Shown here: positions 45,572-53,557 of the stretch, piece by piece | Layout: every line of letters begins with the position of its first letter | How positions within the stretch are numbered: position 1 is the stretch's first letter | Origin: Desulfosporosinus sp. | Lineage (GTDB): Bacteria; Bacillota; Desulfitobacteriia; Desulfitobacteriales; Desulfitobacteriaceae | Reading direction: 5' to 3' | Assembly (NCBI GenBank): GCA_020692355.1 | Contig: JAIMKP010000016.1 | Coordinates: forward strand, 1-62,194 | Length of the DNA: 62,194 nt | The notes under the pieces: generated by a model | What the model saw: only the letters and a program-made list of their open reading frames with translations | The model's database searches: none | Told to the model about the DNA's origin: nothing | Made by a program: the position numbers and the translations under genes

Positions 45572-46903
45572 ATGTCTCCCGAGATTTTTGTCCACTATAT
45601 TACGCAGTATGGTTATATCGGCCTGTTCATTACCTTAGGCATCTCGATCATGGGACTGCCGGTTCCGGATGAGTTTCTCATGGCCTTTGTGGGTTTTCTC
45701 AGTTTTTCTGGAAAACTAAATCCGGTTATGGCCATCGTCGCGGCCGCAGCAGGGAGCATGACTGGGATTACCGCGACCTATTTTCTGGGGCATCTGTTTG
45801 GGGAGAAAGTCATAGCACTGCTGCACAAACATGCCGGAAACCAGCGTATGGACAAGGTGCTTCATTGGTATCAGAGACATGGGGCGAAGCTGCTGACGGT
45901 GGGATATTTTATCCCGGGTGTAAGGCATTTGTCTGGATATGTTGCCGGAATCAGCGGCTTGCCCTACCGCAGTTTTGCTCTTTTCGCTTATTTAGGAGCC
46001 GTTTTATGGACCACGCTGTTCATTAGCTTGGGGCATCTCTTGGGGAGCCGCTGGCAAGCCATCTTGCCGATGTTCCACCGTTATTCACTGGTGATTGGGA
46101 TAGCGGCTGTCGTCTTGTTCCTGGCTTTTTATCTTCTTTATAAGAATCATGAACGTTGGGGAGTATGGCTTTATGCTGAATTAAAACGTCTTCCTCTTCG
46201 TTACGCCTCTCTGGGCAGACGGCGTTTGTTCTATACGGTAGGGGCTCTGTTGTTTCTTGGGCTCTTTGTTGTCCTCATGGGGTTGATCCAGGACTTGGTG
46301 GCACAGGAAGTTGGAGAATTTGATGCAATCGTCGCGGAGATCATCGAGATCACGTCGCCACCAGGGGTGATTTATTTGATGCAGCACCTCAATTTTCTGG
46401 GAACCCATGCGGTGCTTTTGCTTGTATTCCTGGGGAGCATCTTTTGGCTTCATGTTTCAGGCACTGGTGTTGGCATGGGTGCAGGGTCAAGCATCAGCAT
46501 GAGTGCGGGTAAACTTAAGCTGGTGGTTTGGCCGCTTGCGCTGGCCTGGGGTGGAGGCACACTCATCGATCAACTGTTTCGCTTGCTATTTAAAGGAGAG
46601 AACTTAAATTTCTTTGAAAACCTGACTCCTTTTCAAGCACCATCCTCTGGATTTCTTCTGGCAGCTATTTCTTTTTATGTCGTACTCGGTTACATTCTGG
46701 CACGGGAACAATCATGGCGACAGCAGTTTCTCATTTTCGGTTTCGATTTCATGCTGATCATCCTTTTGGGGCTCAGCCCGATTTACTTACGAACCCACAC
46801 TCCTAGTGCCATGGTGACAGGCCTGGTGGTGAGTTTGCTCTGGGCCTTCGTTTGTGTGTTTGTCTACGAGTTCATGCTGTTTCGCAGTGAAGAAGCGACG
46901 TAA
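45572..46903 (+). CDS. DedA-PAP2 fusion membrane protein with degenerate phosphatase half
   Basis: A 443-residue protein. Residues about 1-200 are a DedA/SNARE-associated domain (GLPVPDEFLMAFVGFLS, FLGHLFGEK, FIPGVRHLSGYVAGISGL), a family linked to flipping of undecaprenyl phosphate and lipids. Residues about 215-440 look like a PAP2 domain, but the catalytic motif PSGH is replaced (QAPSSGFLLA) and the third motif reads RTHTPSAMVTG, so the aspartate after the His is gone. The phosphatase half is therefore probably inactive. It follows the ECF unit by 19 bp and its end overlaps the convergent LysR gene by 40 bp. Confidence 0.8.
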   Translation: MSPEIFVHYITQYGYIGLFITLGISIMGLPVPDEFLMAFVGFLSFSGKLNPVMAIVAAAAGSMTGITATYFLGHLFGEKVIALLHKHAGNQRMDKVLHWYQRHGAKLLTVGYFIPGVRHLSGYVAGISGLPYRSFALFAYLGAVLWTTLFISLGHLLGSRWQAILPMFHRYSLVIGIAAVVLFLAFYLLYKNHERWGVWLYAELKRLPLRYASLGRRRLFYTVGALLFLGLFVVLMGLIQDLVAQEVGEFDAIVAEIIEITSPPGVIYLMQHLNFLGTHAVLLLVFLGSIFWLHVSGTGVGMGAGSSISMSAGKLKLVVWPLALAWGGGTLIDQLFRLLFKGENLNFFENLTPFQAPSSGFLLAAISFYVVLGYILAREQSWRQQFLIFGFDFMLIILLGLSPIYLRTHTPSAMVTGLVVSLLWAFVCVFVYEFMLFRSEEAT

Positions 46904-47796
46904 AAGCGTTTTTCCAACACGCGCAACTTTTTGAGAAATTCCTCCAGAGCCTTCGAACCCGAAGGCTCTTTGCGATGCACAATACTCAGCTGACGCACAA
47001 AGTGTTTTTGGCGGGCCCGGATCGGAAGGCTGATGAGTTCTCCGGAAACGAGTTCTTTGCGCACAACCAAGCGCGAGATGATGGCAATTCCCAGGCCGTG
47101 GATGACTGCTTCTTTGACTCCTTCGCTGCTGCTGAAGACGAAGGAGCGTTTCATTTGAATCCCAAGTTCTAAAATCGTCTGTTCACTAAAGGCTCGGGTT
47201 CCAGACCCGCTTTCGCGGAGTATCCAGACTTGATCCTGAAGATCTGCGGGAGTAACTTTCGTGAGTCCGGCAAGCGGATGGGTGTTGGCAAGGATAAGAA
47301 TCATTTCGTCTTGCATAAAGGGTTCAACTTCGAGCCCGGTTTCGTTGATCGTGCCTTCGACCAAGCCAATATTCAACTGATTTTGGCGCAGAGCCTGGGA
47401 GATTTCCTCCGTGTTGGCGATGGTTACTTGGACATCGACATTCGGGTATTCTGAGGCGACTTCGGCCAGAAAACGGGGTAGAATGTATTCTCCGATCGTA
47501 AAGCTGGCTCCAATTTTTAAGGTTCCGGTAACGACATGGCGCATGTCGTTGATTTTCTCTCTGGCATCTTCGTAGAGTATCAACATTTCCTGGGCCCGAT
47601 CATAGAGAATCCTACCTGAAGTCGTGAGTTCCAGATGCTTGGGAGAACGATGAATGAGCTTGGTTCCGAATTCGTTTTCGAGATTGCGGATGTGCAGGCT
47701 GACGCTGGGCTGAGAAAGGAAGAGTTCATCGGCTGCACGAGAGAAGCCTTTTTGTTCGATAACAGTAATAAATACTTTTAAAGACTCGATCAGCAT
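46864..47796 (-). CDS. LysR-family transcriptional regulator
   Basis: A 310-residue LysR regulator: N-terminal winged helix-turn-helix (KGFSRAADELFLSQPSVSLHIRNLE) and a C-terminal effector domain (about residues 90-300), nearest to the CysL/CbbR group. ATG at 47796 is preferred because GGAGGGT stands before it; the longer frame from 47814 includes that site. There is no divergent gene close upstream, so its target is not evident; the next gene to the right is more than 600 bp away. It overlaps convergently with the DedA fusion at its 3' end. Confidence 0.87.
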   Translation of the reverse strand: MLIESLKVFITVIEQKGFSRAADELFLSQPSVSLHIRNLENEFGTKLIHRSPKHLELTTSGRILYDRAQEMLILYEDAREKINDMRHVVTGTLKIGASFTIGEYILPRFLAEVASEYPNVDVQVTIANTEEISQALRQNQLNIGLVEGTINETGLEVEPFMQDEMILILANTHPLAGLTKVTPADLQDQVWILRESGSGTRAFSEQTILELGIQMKRSFVFSSSEGVKEAVIHGLGIAIISRLVVRKELVSGELISLPIRARQKHFVRQLSIVHRKEPSGSKALEEFLKKLRVLEKRFYVASSLRNSMNS

Positions 47797-48409
47797 GTTC
47801 GCTATACCCTCCATAAAAACGTTATTTCCAAGCCATTGAAAAAACGATATTAGTATTTCTGATGATAAGGATTAGATATCTTGATTGTGTGTGCAAAATG
47901 TTTAAGCCTATATTTAACTAGTGTTCGGCCTAAAGACCACAAAAGATGATTCAAGCAGTGTACGAACGTATGTGGGACTTTTAGGCTAGTATAGTACCTT
48001 TGGTATACAAAAGGAAGGGTGGAGAGAGGAAGGATGTTGTCTAAAGAATAGAATTCTATCCTGAAAATTAAAGCCCTCAAAAACTTTGGTTCTAGATGCT
48101 TACGTTTAGCTAATTTTCTGCTATAATAAGTGGTAAAAAATGTTAATAAATTAGACTTTTGGGGGATGTGGCGATGTTTTCGAATCAAGCTTTGCTGTGG
48201 GATGTTAGAGTGGAAGACTTAGATCCGGTTCTTGGCAAAAATACAAGAGGTGGATTGGTACAGTTTGAAAACACGCGTTCTAAGCCGCACAATCTCTTGC
48301 CACTACGACACTACCGCTCCGAATGAGAAGTTCGACAGAAAATAAAAAATTACTGTTTTGAGCATTGTATGATATAATACCATTATTAACTGATAAAGGA
48401 ACGGTGCAA
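47797..48409. other. 613-bp spacer before the gntR island
   Basis: AT-rich and without a convincing gene. On the + strand at 48174-48326 a 50-codon frame (MFSNQALLWDVRVEDLDPV) follows GGGGG and could be a small protein; I give it low weight. The left 34-bp island repeat (48222-48255) lies in it. TATAAT at 48373-48378 is a likely -10 for gntR, which supports the later gntR start. Confidence 0.5.
48222..48255 (+). repeat. Left copy of the 34-bp direct repeat
   Basis: GATCC-GGT-T followed by CTTGGCAAAAATACAAGAGG and TGGAT. The last 26 bp are identical to the right copy at 57550-57583; only three bases (GGT versus ACC) differ in the whole 34. The copies lie 9.3 kb apart in the same orientation and bracket the catabolic island. 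Confidence 0.7.
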
Positions 48410-49120
48410 ATGTTCGAACCACTAAAAGCTTATGGAAATTTATCAGATGGGGTAGTTAATCAAATCATTCAGGCCATTAATAATGGTGAACTAAAGCTAG
48501 GAAATAAACTTCCTTCCGAACGAGAAATGTGCTCAATGTTTTCAGTGAGCAGAACGGTTATCCGTGACGCTCTTAAGACACTTGTGGGACTGGGAGTTGT
48601 AACTATCCGACACGGTATGGGTGCTTTTATCAACGACGTCGAGCAAAAGGAAGATGTCAGTCGGTTGGCTTCCTTATTACAAATTTCGCGGGGAACTATC
48701 CAAGAATTATTCCAAGTGCGGGAGGTATTGGAGAGCCAATCCGTTGTCTGGTGCACCCAAAATGCTACTGAGAAAGATATACAACAATTGGAGGAAATCG
48801 TTAAAAAGGCTAAAGAGTATGACGACGAATCGAGACTGGCCTTTTTTGATGCGGAGTTTCATCTAAAAATTAGTGAAGCAGCCGGAAACCGAGTTCTCGT
48901 ACGGTTAATGATTAACCTACTAGATTTACTAGGAGAAAACCGTGCCAGAGTACTCATGGTTCCAGGACGGCAACGTTTATCCGTGCAAGATCATGAGGAA
49001 ATTGTTAGTGCTATCAAAGCACGAGATTCGAATTTGGCTCGCAACTGTATGCTTAAACACCTTGCAGATGTTCGTGATGCTATTAGTACTGTGCATTACA
49101 TGGACGAGTGGGAGAATTGA
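48410..49120 (+). CDS. GntR/FadR-family regulator of the island
   Basis: A 236-residue regulator: N-terminal winged helix (LPSEREMCSMFSVSRTVIRDALKTLVGLGVVTIRHGMG) and an all-helical FCD ligand domain (about residues 90-225; REVLESQSVVW, FDAEFHLKISEAAGN, DHEEIVSAIKARD with metal-binding Asp and His residues typical of FCD). FCD members commonly sense organic acids such as lactate or sugar acids. ATG at 48410 after AAAGGA is preferred, since the frame upstream of it overlaps the -10 box. It is first in the island and on the same strand as the enzymes, which it very likely controls. Confidence 0.87.
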   Translation: MFEPLKAYGNLSDGVVNQIIQAINNGELKLGNKLPSEREMCSMFSVSRTVIRDALKTLVGLGVVTIRHGMGAFINDVEQKEDVSRLASLLQISRGTIQELFQVREVLESQSVVWCTQNATEKDIQQLEEIVKKAKEYDDESRLAFFDAEFHLKISEAAGNRVLVRLMINLLDLLGENRARVLMVPGRQRLSVQDHEEIVSAIKARDSNLARNCMLKHLADVRDAISTVHYMDEWEN

Positions 49121-49166
49121 TTTTATGAAATTGAGGTTTGCCCCATAAAATTCTTATTAATAGGCA

Positions 49167-49236
49167 TTGACAAATGTGAAAAGCGGTGTAAACTATGATT
49201 AAACAGGTAATACCACATACCTATTACCACATACCT
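49167..49236 (+). promoter_or_regulatory. Promoter and possible GntR operator before suyA
   Basis: TTGACA at 49167 with a weak -10 TAAACT at 49189-49194 is followed by a 12-bp direct repeat TACCACATACCT (49211-49222 and 49225-49236) and the arms GGTAAT/ATTACC around it, a plausible repressor site just downstream of the start point. Confidence 0.5.
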
Positions 49237-49367
49237 TTGCATGGTGTTTTTTGCTTACACGCTAAATTGCTAAAAAAACTTAGAAGAGAAAAGTTTTTAA
49301 ATCGGTTGAGCATCAGCTTTAAACAGCCTATTAGGTTGTTTAGGAATAAAACAAAGGAGGATCCTCT

Positions 49368-49664
49368 ATGAGTAGCCACAAATTCTTGATGCACGAAGCA
49401 GAAGACTATGTCGGCGTTGCAGTGCAAGACATTAAAGCGGGGGAAGAGGTAATGGGAGTTGATTTGCACGGTGGTAAAGAATTCCGTGTGAAGTCCAACC
49501 ACGACATTCCTCTCGGTCACAAAATTGCTCTAAAGCCCGTGAAAAAAGGTGAAGTGGTCATTAAGTACGGTGAAAATGTCGGTAACGCTACCCAAGATAT
49601 TGCTGTTGGCGACTGGGTGCACACCCACAATCTGAAGACCGGGAGGTGGAATTATGGAAACTAA
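49368..49664 (+). CDS. suyA: SuyA-like small subunit (SAF domain), probable sulfolactate sulfo-lyase alpha
   Basis: A 98-residue SAF-domain protein corresponding to the N-terminal piece of UxaA/GarD dehydratases, here a separate gene. The core reads DIPLGHKIALKPVKKGEVVIKYGENVG and ends VHTHNLKTGRW, close to my memory of SuyA, the small subunit of (2R)-sulfolactate sulfo-lyase, which splits sulfolactate to pyruvate and sulfite. It overlaps the large-subunit gene by 11 bp. It has a strong AAAGGAGG site. The alternative is a split altronate or other sugar-acid dehydratase; transporter and dehydrogenase neighbours favour the sulfolactate reading. Confidence 0.68.
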   Translation: MSSHKFLMHEAEDYVGVAVQDIKAGEEVMGVDLHGGKEFRVKSNHDIPLGHKIALKPVKKGEVVIKYGENVGNATQDIAVGDWVHTHNLKTGRWNYGN

Positions 49665-50808
49665 GATTTTAGGTTATCGGAGAGAAAATGGTCGTATCGG
49701 CATCCGCAACCATGTGGTAATTATCCCAGTGGATGATTTATCCAATGCTGCTTGTTTGGCCGTGGAACACAACGTGGCCGGAACATTGGCACTTCCCCAT
49801 CCTTATGGACGTATTCAATTTGGAGCTGACCTAGAGTTGCACTTCAAAACCCTCATTGGCGCTGGCCGTAACCCAAATGTTGCAGCAGTCGTTGTTATCG
49901 GAATTGAGCAAAACTGGGCCAAAAGGATCGCTGACGGCATTGCTGACACTGGTAAACCGGTTGCTTACTTCGGAATTGAAGGATATGGCGACCTTAAAAC
50001 AATCGAAAGGGCTTCCAGAAAAGCACAAGAATACGTTCAATTTGCAACTTCTTTGGAAAAAGTTGAAGCAGAGCTCAAAGATCTCGTTGTTAGCTTTAAA
50101 TGTGGTGAGTCTGACACCACTTCCGGTCTTGCGGGGAATCCGACGGCCGGTGTTGTTGGTGATCGTTTAGTTAAACTTGGAGGAACCGTAATTTTTGGTG
50201 AAACTCCAGAGACTACTGGCGCAGAGCATGTTTTGGCTAAACATTTCGCTACCCCGGAACTTTCCCAACAGTTCTTGAAAGTGCACGCGGAATACATGAA
50301 GTTGATTGAATCCAAAGGTGCGGATCTTCTCGGAACTCAACCAACTCAAGGTAATATTGCCGGTGGTTTGACAACTATTGAAGAGAAGGCTTTTGGTAAT
50401 ATTGAAAAGGCTGGCAAGACTCCCATTATTGGCCTTCTGGCTCCTTGCGAAGAGCCGACCAAACCGGGTCGTTACTTCATGGACACTTCCTCGGCAGCAG
50501 CAGAATGCATTACGGTCATGATGGCAGCTGGTGCTGTTCTGCATATTTTTATTACTGGACAAGGCAACATCGTAGGCAACCCGATTGAGCCAGTTGTCAA
50601 GATGTCAGCTAATCCGAATACCTGTGCGTATATGCCAGAACACATTGATGTTGACATCAAGGGCGTTTTGAGCAGGGAATTGACCCTTGACCAAGCCGCC
50701 GACAAAGTGATGGACTGCGTAGTTAAGACTGCCCGTGGTCGCTACACGGACGCAGAGACATTGAACCACAAAGAATTCGTCTTAACTCGTCTCTATCCAA
50801 GTGCTTAA
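49654..50808 (+). CDS. suyB: SuyB-like large subunit (UxaA family), probable sulfolactate sulfo-lyase beta
   Basis: A 384-residue protein of the GD_AH_C family, the iron-dependent catalytic part of UxaA-type lyases. Characteristic blocks are [81 protein letters not shown] and the end HKEFVLTRLYPSA, all of which I associate with SuyB. With SuyA it would cleave (R)-sulfolactate to pyruvate plus sulfite in the cytoplasm. Conserved Cys residues (about 151 and 268) could bind the metal. A broken copy of its 3' end lies at 55681-55934. Substrate is inferred, not proven. Confidence 0.68.
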   Translation: METKILGYRRENGRIGIRNHVVIIPVDDLSNAACLAVEHNVAGTLALPHPYGRIQFGADLELHFKTLIGAGRNPNVAAVVVIGIEQNWAKRIADGIADTGKPVAYFGIEGYGDLKTIERASRKAQEYVQFATSLEKVEAELKDLVVSFKCGESDTTSGLAGNPTAGVVGDRLVKLGGTVIFGETPETTGAEHVLAKHFATPELSQQFLKVHAEYMKLIESKGADLLGTQPTQGNIAGGLTTIEEKAFGNIEKAGKTPIIGLLAPCEEPTKPGRYFMDTSSAAAECITVMMAAGAVLHIFITGQGNIVGNPIEPVVKMSANPNTCAYMPEHIDVDIKGVLSRELTLDQAADKVMDCVVKTARGRYTDAETLNHKEFVLTRLYPSA

Positions 50809-50903
50809 TTCAAATTGTTTTTAAGCGTCTGGGGTGCGGGTACAATGCCTGCACCCTGCAGTAAACTACATCAGCTCTTCAATGGTTCAAGAGGTGTGTT
50901 TTT

Positions 50904-52166
50904 ATGCAGAAGATAGAAATAGCTTACGGGCGAGGAACCCAAACCTGTACCATACCAGACAGTGTACAGTGTAATTATGGTAAGCTTAAACAAGTGGAGC
51001 CGGAGCAACAAGCCGAAGACCAAGTTGCTACCGCATTAGCGCATCTTGTTGGTAACATTTATGAAGACAAACTGAGAACAGCGAAATCCGTTGCTATTGC
51101 GATTAGCGACATAACTCGCCCGGTTCCTAGCAGAGTTATCTTAGAACAACTGCTACCCTGGTTAGCAGAGTTTGGGGTTTCGGAAGACCGGATCACGGTA
51201 CTTGTGGGCGGTGGATTACATCGTCCCGCTAACTCGAAGGATTTAAAATATATTCTTGGTGAGCATCTACTGAGCCGGATCACTAAGATTGTGGCGCATG
51301 ATGCAGATAATGAAGATATGCTTACGTTCTTAGGCCATTCGCGTATGGGAACCCCTGTATTCGTAAATAAGTATTTTGCAGAGGCAGACTATAAGATCGT
51401 GACCGGAATGGTAGACGCTCACCAATTTATGGGCTTTACAGCCGGTGTTAAAGGTGCAGTAATAGGATTAGGTGGACGCCCTACTATCACAGGGAATCAT
51501 GCACACCTCTTTGAACCCGGAGCGGAGTTGGGCCGAATTGAGGGTAATCCGACAAGGATCGACTTAGAAGATATCGGTCGAATCATAGGGGTAGACATGA
51601 TCGTTAATGTCGTTCTTAACGATAAAAAGCAGGCTATACATGCCGTAGCCGGTGATCCGGTTCTGGCGCAGCGCAAGGCTGTGGAATTTGCCAAAAGTGT
51701 ATTTGGTGTGCAGGTAGCCCCCGCAGATATTGTCATCGCTTCCCCGGGCGGATTCCCAAAAGATATCAACCTTTATCAAGCTCAGAAGGCTTTGATTCCC
51801 GCCATGCAAATCGTCAAACAAGGCGGAACGATTATATTGGTTGCCGAATGCTTGGAGGGTACAGGAGAAGAAAGTTTCGAAAGAAAAATGGGCAAATATG
51901 AAAGTGCTAATCAAGTTTTGGATTCTTTTAGCCGGAAAGAATTTGAAATAGGACCCCATAAAGCGTATTTGTGGGCCAGGACTGTCGCTAAAGCCAGAGT
52001 AATTATCGTATCCCAAAATATTTCTTCAAGCTTGGCCAAAACACTTATGGTTGAATCAGTACCAACTCTGCAGAATGCAGTTGATATTTCCTTAACCGGA
52101 AAAGACAGTGCCACGCTTATGCTGCTGCCCTATGCTTCATCAGTGATACCAATTTTCGAGATGTAA
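50904..52166 (+). CDS. LarA-family nickel-pincer 2-hydroxyacid racemase
   Basis: A 420-residue protein of the lactate racemase LarA superfamily. The residues needed for the nickel-pincer (NPN) cofactor and catalysis fall in place: His106 (GGLHRP), His173 (DAHQFMGF), Lys183 (GVKGA, the covalent cofactor lysine) and His199 (GNHAHLF), corresponding by my memory to His108, His174, Lys184 and His200 of Lactobacillus LarA. It probably interconverts enantiomers of the acid handled by SuyAB, that is sulfolactate, rather than lactate; the pocket-lining segment between His173 and Lys183 (MGFTAG) differs from LarA. It needs LarB, LarC and LarE, which are not in the window. It starts about 95 bp after suyB. 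Confidence 0.8.
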   Translation: MQKIEIAYGRGTQTCTIPDSVQCNYGKLKQVEPEQQAEDQVATALAHLVGNIYEDKLRTAKSVAIAISDITRPVPSRVILEQLLPWLAEFGVSEDRITVLVGGGLHRPANSKDLKYILGEHLLSRITKIVAHDADNEDMLTFLGHSRMGTPVFVNKYFAEADYKIVTGMVDAHQFMGFTAGVKGAVIGLGGRPTITGNHAHLFEPGAELGRIEGNPTRIDLEDIGRIIGVDMIVNVVLNDKKQAIHAVAGDPVLAQRKAVEFAKSVFGVQVAPADIVIASPGGFPKDINLYQAQKALIPAMQIVKQGGTIILVAECLEGTGEESFERKMGKYESANQVLDSFSRKEFEIGPHKAYLWARTVAKARVIIVSQNISSSLAKTLMVESVPTLQNAVDISLTGKDSATLMLLPYASSVIPIFEM

Positions 52167-52318
52167 GAAGATGCTTTTCCTTTTATCAATTATCAATTAA
52201 AATGCATTTAAATATCTTAATATGCAAAATATAATGGAGTTTAATGAAAAATGATATAAGATATAAGTAGATAAAGATGGTATCTATGGTATTTATTTAT
52301 TAAGTTGGGTTTCCTAAA

Positions 52319-52351
52319 TACGAATATCGTAAAGTTCTGACGATATTCGTA
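52319..52351. promoter_or_regulatory. 12-bp perfect inverted repeat before tctC
   Basis: TACGAATATCGT (52319-52330) and ACGATATTCGTA (52340-52351) with a 9-bp gap, in the 287-bp spacer between the racemase and tctC. No T run follows at once, so an operator is as likely as a terminator. Nothing else was seen in the spacer. Confidence 0.55.
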
Positions 52352-52453
52352 ATGTTTCAATAAAATATGGGCTAGATCACGTTGCAGAGGGACCAGGGAG
52401 AAAAAGAGAAGGATTAGTCTTTTTACAAACTTTAAAAAAAGGGAGAGAAAAGT

Positions 52454-53458
52454 ATGAAAAAAGGCCGCAAAATTCTTACCGCCATTGCCGGAACTGCCTT
52501 AGTCTTATCGTTAACGCTAACTGGATGCGGAACAACGCAATCGCTAACGCCAACGGATACTGCTAAAAAACTGAATTATCCTACTAAGCCCGTAAATATG
52601 GTAATCGCTTTTACTGCAGGTGGCTCAAGTGACATCCAGGCTCGTATCATGCAAAAGTATTGGAATAAATATGTGCCACAGCAACCGTGGGTATTTAAAT
52701 ATACAACAGGTGCCGGCGGGGCAATTGGTTTTGCAGAAGCTGCCCATGCACAACCTGATGGCTATACTATTGGTGGTGTGAATGTTCCTCATATTGTCCT
52801 CCAGCCGATGGCTCAAGGAGCTCAATTCTCTATCGACGACTACGCTTATATTGCTCAGGTCGTAAACGATCCGCAGGTTCTGGCGGTGCGTAAAGACAGC
52901 AAGTTCAACTCCTGGAAAGATGTCATTGATTACTCAAAAGCTAATCCCGATAAACTAAAATTGGGTATTGTTGGAACATTCAGCGGTCACCACATGATGC
53001 TTTTGGATCTTGAAGATAAAACGGGAATGAAGCCTACCCAAGTAGTATATAAAGGTGCAGCGGACCAAAATGCCGCACTGCTGGGTGGAGAAATCGATGT
53101 AATGATCGGTAATATCAACGACGTTATGCGTAGTGTCGACCAAATGAAGATTCTAGCGATTGCTGCGGATAAACGCAGCTCCTTCCTGCCGGATGTACCT
53201 ACTTTTAAAGAAACTGGTTTGGATCTTGTTTCGGATATCCGCAGAGGTTTCGTCGTTCCTAAGAAAACTGATCCCCAAATAGTCCAGTTTTTACGTGACA
53301 CGTTCAAAAAAATTAATGATGACGCGGACTATATTGCAGACATGAAAAAAGCCGGTCAACCTCAGGAATATATGTCCGGAGAAGATTTTGATAAATTTGT
53401 CCATGCTCAAAATGCTCATGCTAAGGAATTGTTAACCAAGTTCAAGCTGATTAAATAA
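52454..53458 (+). CDS. tctC: Tripartite tricarboxylate transporter binding lipoprotein TctC
   Basis: A 334-residue extracytoplasmic binding protein of the TTT family (Bug/TctC fold) with a lipoprotein signal (lipobox LTGC, Cys25). Typical blocks: YPTKPVNMVIAFTAGGSSDIQARIM at the start, GAGGAIGFAEAAHAQPDGYTIG, and GAADQNAALLGGEIDVMIGN. It captures a carboxylated substrate and delivers it to TctAB. With the SuyAB-LarA neighbours the likely substrate is sulfolactate, as for the SlcHFG transporter of Chromohalobacter. A strong GGGAGAG site precedes the ATG. Confidence 0.85.
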   Translation: MKKGRKILTAIAGTALVLSLTLTGCGTTQSLTPTDTAKKLNYPTKPVNMVIAFTAGGSSDIQARIMQKYWNKYVPQQPWVFKYTTGAGGAIGFAEAAHAQPDGYTIGGVNVPHIVLQPMAQGAQFSIDDYAYIAQVVNDPQVLAVRKDSKFNSWKDVIDYSKANPDKLKLGIVGTFSGHHMMLLDLEDKTGMKPTQVVYKGAADQNAALLGGEIDVMIGNINDVMRSVDQMKILAIAADKRSSFLPDVPTFKETGLDLVSDIRRGFVVPKKTDPQIVQFLRDTFKKINDDADYIADMKKAGQPQEYMSGEDFDKFVHAQNAHAKELLTKFKLIK

Positions 53459-53557
53459 ACCTTCTGAATCGTTTGCGGAATTTTAAAAACTAGTTAAGAG
53501 CAGGGGGGGCGGGTTCTCCCGCCCTCCTGTCTATGCGAAAAAGGAGGACTTAGCACG

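Noticed and set aside
47850-48188. 112-codon minus-strand frame in the spacer after lysR
   Set aside because: AT-rich, no ribosome site, no family resemblance.
49368-50808. Altronate dehydratase UxaA
   Set aside because: No uronate genes (uxuA, uxaB, uxaC, kdgK) are nearby; separate small and large subunits plus TTT transporter and ComC-type dehydrogenase fit SuyAB better. Not fully excluded.
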